Positions 1 through 9,739 of a DNA stretch of 64,000 bases are shown in pieces (the stretch's first letter is position 1; every line of letters starts with the position of its first letter). Origin of the DNA: Herpetosiphonaceae bacterium. GTDB lineage: Bacteria > Chloroflexota > Chloroflexia > Chloroflexales > Herpetosiphonaceae. Location of the stretch: contig BPHZ01000001.1 of the NCBI GenBank assembly GCA_026003835.1, positions 380,001 through 444,000 on the forward strand. The letters run 5' to 3'. The notes beneath the pieces were generated by a model. That model was not told the DNA's origin and did no database searches. It saw only the letters and a program-made list of their open reading frames with translations. The position numbers and the translations under genes were made by a program.

Positions 1-3000
1 CACCACTTGGCGCTTGAGCAGCGGATGATCGGGCTGATTTGTGTAGGAGAGCAGGCAGCGATAGCAGGCGTGCGAGCAGTCACGGGCCTCTTTTGGCATC
101 TCGTCCCCGCTGTGGGGATCGATATGGCAGATCTCCAGCGCCGCCGCCGCCACCTGGCGCAGGGCGGTAGACTCTTCGACCAACCTGCTCAGAACGCCCA
201 CCCCGCCCTCTGCCGCCTCCCAGAGCATAACGCGGCGCAGGTCGTCCATGCCGATACGCTCCGAGGCCAGCTCCTGATCTTCGACCTGGAAGACCGCCTG
301 GATGCCGCGTTGGAGGGCATACTGGAGGTTCGCCAGCATGACCTCGCTGACCGGGATGAGCGGGCGGATCAGCAACAGGTTACGGGTATCGCGGACGAGG
401 ACGCGCACGCCGCTGAGCAGCCGGTCCTGTTCAACATCGACGGCATCGTCCATCTCATCGCTCGGGCGCTTGCCCCAGATACCGCGCTTCAAATCGAGCA
501 CAAAGCCATCGACTGCTGACCGTCGCCAGCGGTGATTGATACGCCAGAGAGTCGCCGCCGGCGCATAGGTCAGCTCCAGAAGCGGGTTGCCCCGTTGGTC
601 CAAGACAACCGCCCCTGTCTGTCGTGTGCCGCTTGTGTTCGGCGCAAAGCGATAGTGGGTGGTGATCACATAGCCCTGCCGCCGGCGCTCCTCCTCCTCG
701 CAGGTAATGCGCTCGATGCGCTGCGTCGCAACAGTTGCCATCTCAAACAGACGATCCGTCGTCAGGCTGGTATCGGCATCCAGCCGGGTACCGCATTGCT
801 CGCACATATCGATTGTGACCACGGACGGCCCTTCATGGAAGAAGCCGCAGCTATGGCAGAGCTTTGCCGTCAGCAGCCGAGACTCAACGCTCCCCGCCGG
901 AAGGATGGTGCGGATGACGCAATACTTCCGGCCCTCATGATAAATGATATTGCGAGGACCAAATTCTGAAAGCGCCAGAAACCGTGGTCGGGCCACAAAG
1001 GTCCCACTCTCAGCGCTGCCTGGCAGAAAGGCGCGTACAGGCAGACGCGGGAAATTGTAGCCCGGCAAGAACCCTTCGCTGGCGAAGTAGCGATAGGGGT
1101 AGAAATCCGAGTCATCCTTCTGCCCCTGATTGGAGAGCAGATCTTTCTGCCGCAGCGCCTCGCGCTCGCGGCGCTGGGCAGCTTCGATGTCAACCCCTTT
1201 GAGATGGCCGATATAGCGCCTATCGATCTCGTCGCGCGCCTCCTGGAGCTGGCGCTCCGCGGCGCTGTACAGCTCGCGCCAGCGGTCGCAGGCGCGATCG
1301 AAGCTCTGGGCTGCATCGGCGATGACGCGCTTCAGCCACTGCTCGGAGTACCAGCGTGTGCGTTGCAAATCAGGAGCATCAGAACGCAACATACGCCAGC
1401 ATATCTCAAAGCAATCGTGTTGCCGGGCCGGGTTGAGCTGGATGGCCGCCTGGACATCGGAGCGCAGCGGGTAGTTGCCGGCGGCATCAGCCGTATCAAG
1501 CAGCTCAATCATCGAGCGTCCAAGGGACAGGCCCGTCTGTCCGAGCCAAACGGCATGGACGTGGGCCTGGATCAGCTCTTCATTGGCGAGATCGAGACGG
1601 GGCGGGCTGACCACACCTGCAACCATGCGCTCCGGGTAGCGGAAGAAGTATTGATCGTGCCCGCTACCGACCGAGCAGGAGGTTGCGACGAATGCTGGCT
1701 CGCCGCTGCGCCCCGCGCGGCCGCTGCGCTGCGCGTAGTTCGCCGGCGTCGGCGGGACATTACGCAGATGCACCACGTTCAGCTCGGCGATATCAATGCC
1801 CAGCTCCATGGTCGGCGAGCAGAAGAGCACCGCTAGCTTGCCTGCCCGAAAGTCGTTCTCCCGCTGTTCACGATCGTCTTGTTTGACCTGGCCGGTATGC
1901 TCGCGGCCCTCAATGCCGCGCAGTCCGAGCGCGACCTCACGATAAAAGCCGGCGAAGAAATTGTTGCCGGTCCGTTCCGCCTCATAGGTAAGGTTCATAC
2001 GCTGTGTGCGGATGGGATCGCGCGCCACTCGTCCGTCCTGGGACGCTCGCCAGATCAGCGTATCGGAGCGAATCTGTACCGCCGGGCCATGCTCGCCGTC
2101 GACCTCGACGAGATAGCCGGATAGCTTAAGCACCTCAAGCATGGCTGTGGCTAGCTCGATATAATCATCGCGTTTGAGATCGGCGGTCAGGGTCGGCCAG
2201 GTCTTGCGCGAGCGCAGGTAGTGTCCAAGAGAGGTGGTAGCGTTGAAGCTGCGCTCCTTGCGGTGGCCTACCATTACTCCCGGCATCACAAAGCGGGTAG
2301 CGGTCTGAAGGACCTCGTTATCCTCGAAGCGCCAGGGGTCTTTGAGCGCCTCGCGCACGCGGCGCTGTAAGGCGTCCTGATACTCAGGCTCCAAAACCCG
2401 AGCGGTCAGGGCCAGCTCGCGGCGCATATAATCGAGCACCGCGCGCACAATGGTCTGTCTGGTTTCGGCAGGCGTGGCAGCGAGCAGAGGGTGCGCTTGC
2501 CAGGCGCGCTGGGTGGCGCAGACCTCGGCCAGCTCCTCGTAATCGACAAGCAGCAGACCGCATTGCTCAAGATTGGGCTGGACGACCCGCCAACCCCGCC
2601 GCAGATCCTCATAGAGTCGATACTCGATCAGATCCCTGAAGACCGTCTGGTTGCGCCTGGAGAGCGGGCCAAACTCGCCGGACTGAGGGGCATAGTCGGC
2701 CTCGTCGAGCCCTAGCTGCGCGACGGTCTGGCGCGCGATCTCCGTATGGTCAAGCCCGTTTGGAGACTGCATAACGGCGCGCAGCAGCGCGCTGCGCAGC
2801 AGCGCAGTGCGTACAAAGTCGTTGAAATGGCCGGCCTGAAGGGAGGCATCCTGGCGATTGTCCGTGAAGCTCAAGAGTTTACGAGCGGTATTCTCTACCG
2901 AGGGATCGGAGCGAAGCGCAGTAATGGTCGAGAGCGCCAGCAGGGTTGTGGCCGTACTCCGCCCCTCGCTGCTCAGCCGCGTAAGCTTAACAAAATCAGC

Positions 3001-4728
3001 CTGTCGCTTTGTGTACACCTCGCCGCAGCGAATGCAGGTCAGGAACGGAGCAGCCAGGAACCAGCCCGGCAGTGCCTCATCCTCCGGCCCATCCGCGAGC
3101 GTACCATCGGCACGCACATACAGACGCTGCGGGAGATGTGGCGCGTACTCCGGCTTAATCTGACGCCCGCGCTTGAGATCCTTACACCACTGCTCCGGCA
3201 GCAGATCCAGATACTCCTCAGGCCAGAAGCCATCCGGGTCAATTGCCAGATACCCGCTTGTGCCATCGTCGTACGCCTCGCCGGTCGTAAACGGTGCCCT
3301 AGGCACGACAGCATTGCCCGGCTCGCTGCGGCTACAGACGTAGTACTCCTGCCCGCATTCGCGGCAGAACATCAGAGGAAAGAGCAGCGCGGAACGGCGC
3401 TGTTGCCCGGTTTCCGGCGCGTAGTGCTGGCCTTCAAGGGTCAGGTAGCGCGCGTCGGGATGTTCGACAGTGGCGTACACGGAGGCACCTTGCGAGAAGA
3501 ACTGATGGAGCTTGAAGGCGAAGCCGCGAATACCATCGGCGCTTTGCACCTTACTTCCCGCGTTGAAGAGCTGCTGTAGCCGGGTTGCGCAGCTCTCGAC
3601 CGGGAGTCCTGTCAGCTCGGCCAGTTGCTGGGCCCCCTGCATCAAAGAGATGGGATCGCGCCGCCGGAGCCGGCCGTCGGCATCCTGGCGCAGCCCAAAG
3701 GTCGCTTCGACCCAGGCCGCCAGGGGGGTTCTCGTGAACGCTTCCCAGTCGAGGGCGCCGCTGGCCGGCGTCTCAAGCGCAGCCCGAAGCGCCTCAGCCG
3801 ATGGGCCGCTACTGCGTGGGACGCTCCAGCGCAACGTTTCGTCGATGACGTGGCGAGGCGCAACCGGCGCCCCAAAGATGGTACTTGCTACGGCAGCGAT
3901 AGTCGCTGCGCGCTCCTCTCGCGTGTCGCCACTCGCCATCGTCGCGCTTGTCCCGATACATTGCAGCCGCGAATTGCCGGAGCGCTCGCGCAGACGGCGC
4001 ACCAGGAGGGCGACATCAGCGCCCTGTCGCCCGCGGTAGGTATGGAGCTCATCAAGCACGAGGAACTGGAGGGCGCTGCTGGCGGCTTCGACGAAGGGGC
4101 GCTCCGCCGGCCGGGTGAGCATAAGCTCCAACATCACATAGTTGGTCAGGAGGATATGTGGAGGATTCTGCTGGATCGCCCGTTTATCCGCCTCGTTCTC
4201 CTGCCCGGTGTAGCGCGCAAACCGCACCGGGCAGTGAGTAGCTCCAAGATTCGCTACAAAACTCTTGAGGGCCAGGATCTGGGAGTTAATCAGGGCATTC
4301 ATAGGATAGACGATAATCGCCCGCACCTTGCCATCCTCAGGCCGGTTGCGCAGAACATAATCAACGATGGGGATCAGGTAAGTCAGACTTTTACCGGAGC
4401 CTGTCCCCGTCGTGACAACGTAGTGATGGCCCTGGCGGGCCAGATCAAGTGCGGCTCGCTGGTGTTGATAAAGCCGTATGGAATGCCCACGGGCGCGGAA
4501 CAGCGTTCCGCAGAGGGGATGCAGCACGTGTGCAGCGACCAAATCATCGACTGTTTCGGCTGCTTGATAGGCAGGACTGAGCTGAATCAAGGGGTCAGGC
4601 CAGAGGACGCCGCTAGCGATCTGCTCATCGACGAACGTTCTGATGCGCGAGTCAAGAATGGTGAGAAAACTACGAATATAATCCGAGTAGTCGCCAACCA
4701 CCGTGTTACGTAGCCGGAATGCGTCCAT
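1..4728 (-). CDS. DEAD/DEAH-box helicase with DUF1998 domain, C-terminus off the left edge
   Basis: An open frame runs from an ATG at 4728 (preceded by AAGGGGAG) to base 1 without a stop, giving at least 1576 residues. Superfamily 2 helicase motifs are visible in order: Walker A TTGTGSGKS near residue 105, DELH near 227, SAT near 262, motif V (SPTMELGIDI) and motif VI (QRSGRAGR) near 1000. Cysteine pairs of zinc-ribbon type occur near 453 (CRECG), 566 (CIRCG) and 1290 (CHSCG...CEQCG). The DUF1998 hallmark CHACYRCLLSYTNQ lies near 1550, close to the window edge. Fusion of helicase and DUF1998 is known in YprA/MrfA repair helicases and in large phage-defence helicases such as those of DISARM-like systems. 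The size here (more than twice MrfA) fits the latter better, but no partner gene is visible, so a defence role is only inference. Confidence 0.85.
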   Translation of the reverse strand, partial: MDAFRLRNTVVGDYSDYIRSFLTILDSRIRTFVDEQIASGVLWPDPLIQLSPAYQAAETVDDLVAAHVLHPLCGTLFRARGHSIRLYQHQRAALDLARQGHHYVVTTGTGSGKSLTYLIPIVDYVLRNRPEDGKVRAIIVYPMNALINSQILALKSFVANLGATHCPVRFARYTGQENEADKRAIQQNPPHILLTNYVMLELMLTRPAERPFVEAASSALQFLVLDELHTYRGRQGADVALLVRRLRERSGNSRLQCIGTSATMASGDTREERAATIAAVASTIFGAPVAPRHVIDETLRWSVPRSSGPSAEALRAALETPASGALDWEAFTRTPLAAWVEATFGLRQDADGRLRRRDPISLMQGAQQLAELTGLPVESCATRLQQLFNAGSKVQSADGIRGFAFKLHQFFSQGASVYATVEHPDARYLTLEGQHYAPETGQQRRSALLFPLMFCRECGQEYYVCSRSEPGNAVVPRAPFTTGEAYDDGTSGYLAIDPDGFWPEEYLDLLPEQWCKDLKRGRQIKPEYAPHLPQRLYVRADGTLADGPEDEALPGWFLAAPFLTCIRCGEVYTKRQADFVKLTRLSSEGRSTATTLLALSTITALRSDPSVENTARKLLSFTDNRQDASLQAGHFNDFVRTALLRSALLRAVMQSPNGLDHTEIARQTVAQLGLDEADYAPQSGEFGPLSRRNQTVFRDLIEYRLYEDLRRGWRVVQPNLEQCGLLLVDYEELAEVCATQRAWQAHPLLAATPAETRQTIVRAVLDYMRRELALTARVLEPEYQDALQRRVREALKDPWRFEDNEVLQTATRFVMPGVMVGHRKERSFNATTSLGHYLRSRKTWPTLTADLKRDDYIELATAMLEVLKLSGYLVEVDGEHGPAVQIRSDTLIWRASQDGRVARDPIRTQRMNLTYEAERTGNNFFAGFYREVALGLRGIEGREHTGQVKQDDREQRENDFRAGKLAVLFCSPTMELGIDIAELNVVHLRNVPPTPANYAQRSGRAGRSGEPAFVATSCSVGSGHDQYFFRYPERMVAGVVSPPRLDLANEELIQAHVHAVWLGQTGLSLGRSMIELLDTADAAGNYPLRSDVQAAIQLNPARQHDCFEICWRMLRSDAPDLQRTRWYSEQWLKRVIADAAQSFDRACDRWRELYSAAERQLQEARDEIDRRYIGHLKGVDIEAAQRREREALRQKDLLSNQGQKDDSDFYPYRYFASEGFLPGYNFPRLPVRAFLPGSAESGTFVARPRFLALSEFGPRNIIYHEGRKYCVIRTILPAGSVESRLLTAKLCHSCGFFHEGPSVVTIDMCEQCGTRLDADTSLTTDRLFEMATVATQRIERITCEEEERRRQGYVITTHYRFAPNTSGTRQTGAVVLDQRGNPLLELTYAPAATLWRINHRWRRSAVDGFVLDLKRGIWGKRPSDEMDDAVDVEQDRLLSGVRVLVRDTRNLLLIRPLIPVSEVMLANLQYALQRGIQAVFQVEDQELASERIGMDDLRRVMLWEAAEGGVGVLSRLVEESTALRQVAAAALEICHIDPHSGDEMPKEARDCSHACYRCLLSYTNQPDHPLLKRQVV

Positions 4729-4994
4729 TGGCTCCCCTTTTCTGGATACTGGACAAATGGTTGCCCACTCGTCGATTCGTTGACGTTTGCTAGGATACCA
4801 TATTTAGGCGACCACATTTGTGCATATCTGAATCCCTGGCCATCAGATAACCCAGACCTCATAACGTTTGTACAAACCTTTTGAATCGTTTCCGAATATT
4901 TTGGCTGCCGCTCGTGCTGAAGATCTATGGAGTCCTCTTCGCCCCCTGTCGTTTGTGGCAGTGGGATCGGGCGCGGCATACGCTTGACGACCGG

Positions 4995-5431
4995 TCATAG
5001 AGCCCGGATAGCGTCGAGAAACGTATCCGTATCGGCCAGATATGGCAGCAGCATATTGCGAGTAGCGACTGCGTCCAAAGGGAAATAAGCGGCCGGGCCT
5101 GGCGTATCAGCGGTGGCCTTTACAAGTGCTGGCGTCAGCCGGGGCCACTAACGATGTTGCGTAGTTCTGTGAAACTCAGGTTAGCCAGCTGTACATTCTG
5201 GCCGCGTCGCCGCAGCTCGAAGTAGATCGGCGGGCCGCAAAACACAGCGCAGCCGCCGCCCATCCCTGCAATCAGCAGGTTCCGGCAGCGGCTGAGCTGA
5301 TCGGCGTTTGACACCGTACCGAACGTATGCGCGACCGATGCGACCGTCTGAACAAAAGAGCCATCGATATGATTCGAAGAGCGGTGCAGGCTCGAAGGAG
5401 CAGAACCACCACGGCATATCAAGATGTTCAA
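4995..5431 (-). pseudogene. Remnant of a DUF1152-family gene, frameshifted and internally deleted
   Basis: Read on the minus strand from the ATG at 5431, the frame contains a nucleotide-binding-like start (RNLLIAGMGGG) followed by VQLANLSFTELRNI. This matches the N-terminus of DUF1152 proteins as I know them. It stops at 5135. A shifted frame continues with LTPALVKATADTPGPAAYFPL and then DAVATRNMLLPYL up to a TGA at 4995, which resembles later parts of the same family. About 140 residues remain, against roughly 300 or more in intact members. The gene therefore appears to have lost its middle and its reading frame. The 266 bases between it and the helicase start (4729-4994) show no gene. Family assignment is from memory of the motif. 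Confidence 0.55.
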
Positions 5432-5507
5432 GGCGTAGGATCCCTAAGAATCCCATGGTTCGACTCTAATCGGTAGTGCGTTGATGTTGAGAGAGAGGCC
5501 CAACTCT

Positions 5508-5753
5508 TCATTCAACCGTCGGCATCATCTTGTAGACGGTAACAATAAAGAATAGCCCTGTATCTTCAAATCGAGGAAGCTGCCTCCCTTCCCGCTGGAG
5601 TACGGCGACAACGGTATCTAGCCCTTGCCCGAAGGCTTCCATACACCCCGCCTCATACAGAATCGAGAGGATGACCGGGTTCCGAGAGCATTGGGCCGTA
5701 AGAAGGTTATCGATGGTGTACCTCTGAGGCTTAATCCCAGTTGACGGCCTCAC
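5508..5753 (-). pseudogene. C-terminal remnant of a RecG/Schlafen-type ATP-binding protein (HATPase_c_4-like)
   Basis: The 81-residue frame contains SRNPVILSILYEAGCMEAFG followed by GQGLDTVV. This is the signature of the C-terminal ATP-binding region in AlbA_2/RecG-like transcriptional regulators, where RNP(L/V)I...LY..G..E..G.G is conserved. Intact relatives carry several hundred residues upstream, including an AlbA_2 domain. Here an in-frame TAG at 5763-5765 sits just upstream, and beyond it lies the metH leader with its SAM riboswitch. The fragment therefore cannot be a complete gene. The -35 box of the metH promoter lies inside it. It is most likely residue of an older insertion or deletion event. 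Confidence 0.6.
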
Positions 5754-5769
5754 ACAGCGGTGCTATACT
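5741..5769 (+). promoter_or_regulatory. Promoter of the SAM riboswitch-metH unit
   Basis: TTGACG at 5741-5746 and TATACT at 5764-5769 are separated by 17 bases. The -10 box is extended by TGC. Transcription would start near 5776, about a dozen bases before the riboswitch P1 stem. Confidence 0.75.
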
Positions 5770-5788
5770 TTCAAGCAATTGAATAGGG

Positions 5789-5941
5789 CTCATCCAGAGG
5801 GGTGGAGGGACCGGCCCTGTGAAACCCCAGCAACCCCCAAGCTGAGTTTGAGTCTCTAGATTTCAGCTAGAACTCTACCGTGAATGTTGAAACTCGGATT
5901 GGGAAGGTGCTAACTCCGGACAGCGATCGCTGGAAGATGAG
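5789..5941 (+). promoter_or_regulatory. SAM-I (S-box) riboswitch
   Basis: The closing stem CTCATC (5789-5794) pairs with GATGAG (5936-5941). Between them lie the S-box hallmarks: GAGGGACCGGCCC, GAAACCCCAGCAACC, and AAGGTGCTAACTCC followed by CGCTGGAAGATGAGG. The long variable helix (about 5840-5900) is present. It sits directly ahead of metH, a classic SAM-I target. Binding of S-adenosylmethionine should favour the downstream terminator and switch metH off when methionine supply is high. Confidence 0.95.
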
Positions 5942-5955
5942 GTGTTCTAAGAATG

Positions 5956-5985
5956 CCCTCGCTCAACCGGCGGGGGGTTTTTTTT
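5956..5985 (+). terminator. Intrinsic terminator of the SAM riboswitch expression platform
   Basis: CCCTCGC (5956-5962) can pair with GCGGGGG after a 7-8 base loop, and a run of eight T follows. It lies between the aptamer and the metH start, as expected for an OFF switch acting by transcription attenuation. Confidence 0.85.
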
Positions 5986-5999
5986 GAGGTGGATGATCA

Positions 6000-8900
6000 A
6001 TGATGAAGCCGTACATAGAAGAGCTGCAGCGCCGTGTTCTCGTCTATGATGGCGCTATGGGCACGAGTATCGATCGTTTTAATCTCAGCGCCGAGGACTA
6101 TGGCGGCGAGCGGACCTTTGGCTGCCGCGATTACCTGGTCATCACACGGCCCGATGTGATCACCGCCATCCATACGTCGTTTATGGAGGCGGGCTGCGAT
6201 GTTCTGGAGACCTGCACGTTCCAGGCGACGCGTATCAGGTTGGAGGAGTGGGGGCTGGCCGAGCGGACCTATGATATCAACTACGCGGCTGCGCAGCTCG
6301 CTCGCTCGGTGGCCGACCGCTTCCAGGCGCTCGACGGTCGTAAGCGCTTCGTCGCCGGCTCAATAGGGCCAACGGGTAAACTGCCCTCGTCAGATGACCC
6401 GGCGCTCTCGGATATTACCTTCGACGAACTCTCGGCGCTATTCCAGGAACAGGCTGCGGCGTTGATTGCCGGCGGCGTCGATCTGCTGCTGGTCGAGACC
6501 AGCGTGGATATTCTTGAGGTGAAAGCGGCAGTTGACGGCATCACCAGAGCCAAGGCTGAACTCAACCGGCCGGATATCGCCATCCAGGCGCAGGTCTTCC
6601 TGGATCTCTCCGGCCGTATGCTGCTCGGTACGGATATTCCATCGATGATCGCCACCCTTGAGGCGTTGCCCGTCGATGCCATCGGCCTCAACTGTTCTAC
6701 GGGGCCGGAGCATATGCGCGATCCCATCGGCTACCTTTGCCGCCACTCGCGCCTGCCGATTTCATGCATCCCCAACGCCGGCCTGCCGCTGGAGGTCAAC
6801 GGCGAGACGGTCTACCCAATGGAGCCCGAGCCTTTCGCCCAGATCCTGGGCGAGTTTGTCCACGAGCTTGGCGTAAGCGTGGTAGGCGGCTGCTGCGGCA
6901 CGACGCCTGAGCATATCGCCCGGCTGCGCGAGGTTGTGGGCTCCGAGACGCGACCCAGACAGCGGCAGATCGAGTATATCCCAAGTGTCTCGTCAGGGAT
7001 GCGCGCCGTGTCCCTGATCCAGGATCCTCCTCCGCTGATCGTTGGCGAGCGGGTCAATACGCTTGGCTCGCGCAAAGTTAAGCGCCTGCTGCTCAACGAC
7101 GACTACGATGGCGCGCTCCAGGTCGCCCGTGAGCAGGCTGAGAGCGGCGCCCATATCCTCGACGTCTGTGTGGCGATGACCGAGCGCAGCGATGAGGTGG
7201 AGATGATGCGCCGGCTGCTGAAGAAGCTGACCATGGGCGTCGAGCTGCCGCTGATGATCGACACCACCGAGCCGGAGGTGCTGGAGGCAGCCTTGCAGAT
7301 GTATCCCGGCCGCGCTATCTGCAACTCGGTGAGCCTGGAGGGCGGGCGCGGCCAGAAGATCGACCGGGTCCTGCCGATTGTGGCGCGCTATGGAGCCGCC
7401 ACTGTGGCTATGACCATCGATGAAGAGGGCATGACCCACACCGCCGAGCGCAAGTTTGCTGTGGCAAAGCGTATCTATGAGATCGCCACCCAGGAGTATG
7501 GGCTGCCGCCTGACGCTCTGCTCTTCGACGTGCTGACTTTCCCGATTACGACGGGCCAGGAGGAGCTGCGCCGCGCCGCTGTCGAAACCATCGAGGGCAT
7601 CAGGTTGATCAAGCAGCATCTGCCAGGGGCGCTGACAGTCCTGGGCGTCTCCAATCTCTCCTTTGGTATCGCCAGCCACGCTCGCGCGGCTCTCAACTCA
7701 GTGTTCCTCTACCACGCGGTTGAGGCTGGGCTGGATGCGGCGATCATCAACCCGGCTCATGTGATGCCTTTCGCCGAAATCCCGGCTGAGCAGCGCGAGC
7801 TGTGCGAGGACCTGATCTTCAATCGCCGTGAGGATGCGCTGGCGCGGCTGATCGGCTATTTCGAGCAGAATGAGGCGGCTGAGGAAGAGAAGGCTGATCC
7901 GCTGGCAGGTATGACGGCAGAGCAGCGCATCCATTGGAAGATTCTCCACCGTAAAAAGGAGGATATCGAGGCGGATATTGACGAAGCCCGCGCCAGGCGT
8001 GAGGGACAGGGGCTGGCCCGCGGCGCCGCGGCCGTCGATCTTCTTAATGGCGTGCTGCTGCCGGCGATGAAGGAAGTTGGTGACAAATTTGGCGCCGGCG
8101 AGCTGATTCTGCCCTATGTGCTGCAGTCGGCGGAGGTGATGAAGCGCGCTGTGGCGCACCTGGAGCAGTACCTCGACCGTCAGGAGGGCGTTTCCAAGGG
8201 CAAGGTGGTTCTGGCAACGGTCTACGGCGATGTCCACGATATCGGCAAGAACCTGGTCAATACAATTCTTTCCAACAACGGTTACACGGTCTATGACCTG
8301 GGCAAGCAAGTGCCGCTCAACACGATCATCGAGAAGGCGGTGGACGTTGGGGCGGATGCGATCGGCCTCTCGGCGCTGCTGGTCAGTACATCCAAGCAGA
8401 TGCCGCTCTGTGTTCAGGAGCTGCACAAGCGTGGGCTGCATTTCCCGGTGCTGGTAGGCGGCGCGGCCATCAATGAGCAGTACGGTCAGCGTATTCTGTT
8501 TATCGAGCCCGGCAAACCGTATGAGCCCGGCGTCTTCTATTGTAAAGATGCTTTTGAAGGGCTGGAGACGATGGATAGGCTGATGGACCCGGTCAGCCGT
8601 GAGGAGTTTATTGAGGAGCTGCAGGAGCGGGCCCGCCGGGCGCTGGAGGAGCCTGAGCGTGGCCGTACCGTGCTGGAGAAGCTGGGCCGCGATCCGGCGC
8701 GAGGCGTGCGGGCTAATGTTCGTCAGGATGTGCCCGTGCCGGTGCCGCCCTTCTGGGGCGCTCGTGTCACCGACCGCATTCGCCTTGACGATGTCTTCGA
8801 GTGCCTGGATCTCAATACGCTGTTCCGGCTTCACTGGGGCGCCAAGAACAAGAAGGGCGAGGAGTGGCAGCGGTTAGTGGATGAGGAGTTTATGCCGCGG

Positions 8901-9539
8901 CTGCGTCAGTTGCAGCGCGAGGCCAGGGAGGAGGGCTGGCTGCAGCCGAAAGTCGCCTATGGTTTCTTTCCTGCCCAGTCGCAGGGCAATGAGCTGATCG
9001 TCTACGACCCGGCCGACAGGCGCGCAGAGTTGACGCGCTTCTTCTTCCCGCGCCAGCCGGAGCGCGAGCGCCTTTGCCTGGCCGACTATTTCCGGCCGGT
9101 AGATTCGGGCGAGATGGATCTGGCGGCGTTTTTGCTGGTTACCATCGGCGAAAAGGCGACTGAGTTGATCGATCGCCTGCAGGCTGAGGGCAACTACAGC
9201 CGCGCCTACTTTATCCACGGTCTGAGCGCAGCGCTGGCCGAGGCGCTGGCCGAGTACACCAACCGCATCATCCGCAAGGCGCTGGGATTGGGCGTGGAGC
9301 GTGGCAAGCGCTATGCCTGGGGCTACCCCGCCTGCCCCGATCTGGAAGAGCATGTCAAACTCTTCCAGATTCTGCCTGGGCGTGAGGCGCTGGGCATGGA
9401 GCTGACAGCTGCCTACCAGCTTGTGCCTGAGCAGAGCACTGCGGCTATCGTCGTGCATCATCCCGAGGCCAAATACTTCTCGATCGGCGGTCCCGCCCGA
9501 GCACGCGCTGAGCGCGATCTACAGACTATCCAGGGGTAG
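6000..9539 (+). CDS. metH: Cobalamin-dependent methionine synthase
   Basis: Transfers a methyl group from methyltetrahydrofolate to homocysteine through bound methylcobalamin, in the cytosol. The 1179 residues are close to the usual ~1200 and contain all four modules. The homocysteine domain spans about 1-310, with zinc-ligand cysteines C232, C298 and C299 (GGCCGTTP). The pterin domain covers about 340-600 and includes VGERVNTLGSRK. The B12 domain covers about 640-860, with DVHDIGKN and axial His746. The reactivation domain covers about 890-1170, with GYPACPDLEEH near 1109 for SAM binding. GAGGTGG precedes the ATG by 8 bases; a second ATG follows immediately. Expression is controlled by the SAM riboswitch just upstream. 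No truncation is seen. Confidence 0.97.
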   Translation: MMKPYIEELQRRVLVYDGAMGTSIDRFNLSAEDYGGERTFGCRDYLVITRPDVITAIHTSFMEAGCDVLETCTFQATRIRLEEWGLAERTYDINYAAAQLARSVADRFQALDGRKRFVAGSIGPTGKLPSSDDPALSDITFDELSALFQEQAAALIAGGVDLLLVETSVDILEVKAAVDGITRAKAELNRPDIAIQAQVFLDLSGRMLLGTDIPSMIATLEALPVDAIGLNCSTGPEHMRDPIGYLCRHSRLPISCIPNAGLPLEVNGETVYPMEPEPFAQILGEFVHELGVSVVGGCCGTTPEHIARLREVVGSETRPRQRQIEYIPSVSSGMRAVSLIQDPPPLIVGERVNTLGSRKVKRLLLNDDYDGALQVAREQAESGAHILDVCVAMTERSDEVEMMRRLLKKLTMGVELPLMIDTTEPEVLEAALQMYPGRAICNSVSLEGGRGQKIDRVLPIVARYGAATVAMTIDEEGMTHTAERKFAVAKRIYEIATQEYGLPPDALLFDVLTFPITTGQEELRRAAVETIEGIRLIKQHLPGALTVLGVSNLSFGIASHARAALNSVFLYHAVEAGLDAAIINPAHVMPFAEIPAEQRELCEDLIFNRREDALARLIGYFEQNEAAEEEKADPLAGMTAEQRIHWKILHRKKEDIEADIDEARARREGQGLARGAAAVDLLNGVLLPAMKEVGDKFGAGELILPYVLQSAEVMKRAVAHLEQYLDRQEGVSKGKVVLATVYGDVHDIGKNLVNTILSNNGYTVYDLGKQVPLNTIIEKAVDVGADAIGLSALLVSTSKQMPLCVQELHKRGLHFPVLVGGAAINEQYGQRILFIEPGKPYEPGVFYCKDAFEGLETMDRLMDPVSREEFIEELQERARRALEEPERGRTVLEKLGRDPARGVRANVRQDVPVPVPPFWGARVTDRIRLDDVFECLDLNTLFRLHWGAKNKKGEEWQRLVDEEFMPRLRQLQREAREEGWLQPKVAYGFFPAQSQGNELIVYDPADRRAELTRFFFPRQPERERLCLADYFRPVDSGEMDLAAFLLVTIGEKATELIDRLQAEGNYSRAYFIHGLSAALAEALAEYTNRIIRKALGLGVERGKRYAWGYPACPDLEEHVKLFQILPGREALGMELTAAYQLVPEQSTAAIVVHHPEAKYFSIGGPARARAERDLQTIQG

Positions 9540-9575
9540 AACGGCGGCGACTGTAATACGGAATGGATACACACA

Positions 9576-9610
9576 GGAGGGGCGAACCCGGTGTTCGCCC
9601 CTCTGCGTTT
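9576..9610 (+). terminator. Terminator hairpin after metH
   Basis: A 12-bp stem (9576-9587 with 9593-9604; core AGGGGCGAAC/GTTCGCCCCT) with a 5-base loop is followed by GCGTTTTATGTTT. It begins 36 bases after the metH stop. The T-run is short, so termination strength is uncertain. Confidence 0.7.
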
Positions 9611-9739
9611 TATGTTTGCTCACTGCCTGCGTTACCTGGCGTTCCTGTATTGGTGCCGCGATAATGATCATCTCCCCGTGTCGATCCGTTGGTAAGAGGT
9701 TATGTTATTTTTCTGGCGAGCTTCCTCCTCCTCAATCTA

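Noticed and set aside
1..4713. Several plus-strand open frames of 150-360 codons in the first 4.7 kb
   Set aside because: All lie opposite the continuous minus-strand helicase frame with intact SF2 motifs.
1..4728. Calling the helicase a DISARM component outright
   Set aside because: No DrmB, DrmC or methyltransferase is visible in the window; the DUF1998 fusion alone also occurs in repair helicases.
5451..5480. tRNA-like T-arm (GGTTCGACTC)
   Set aside because: No matching acceptor, D or anticodon stems could be folded around it.
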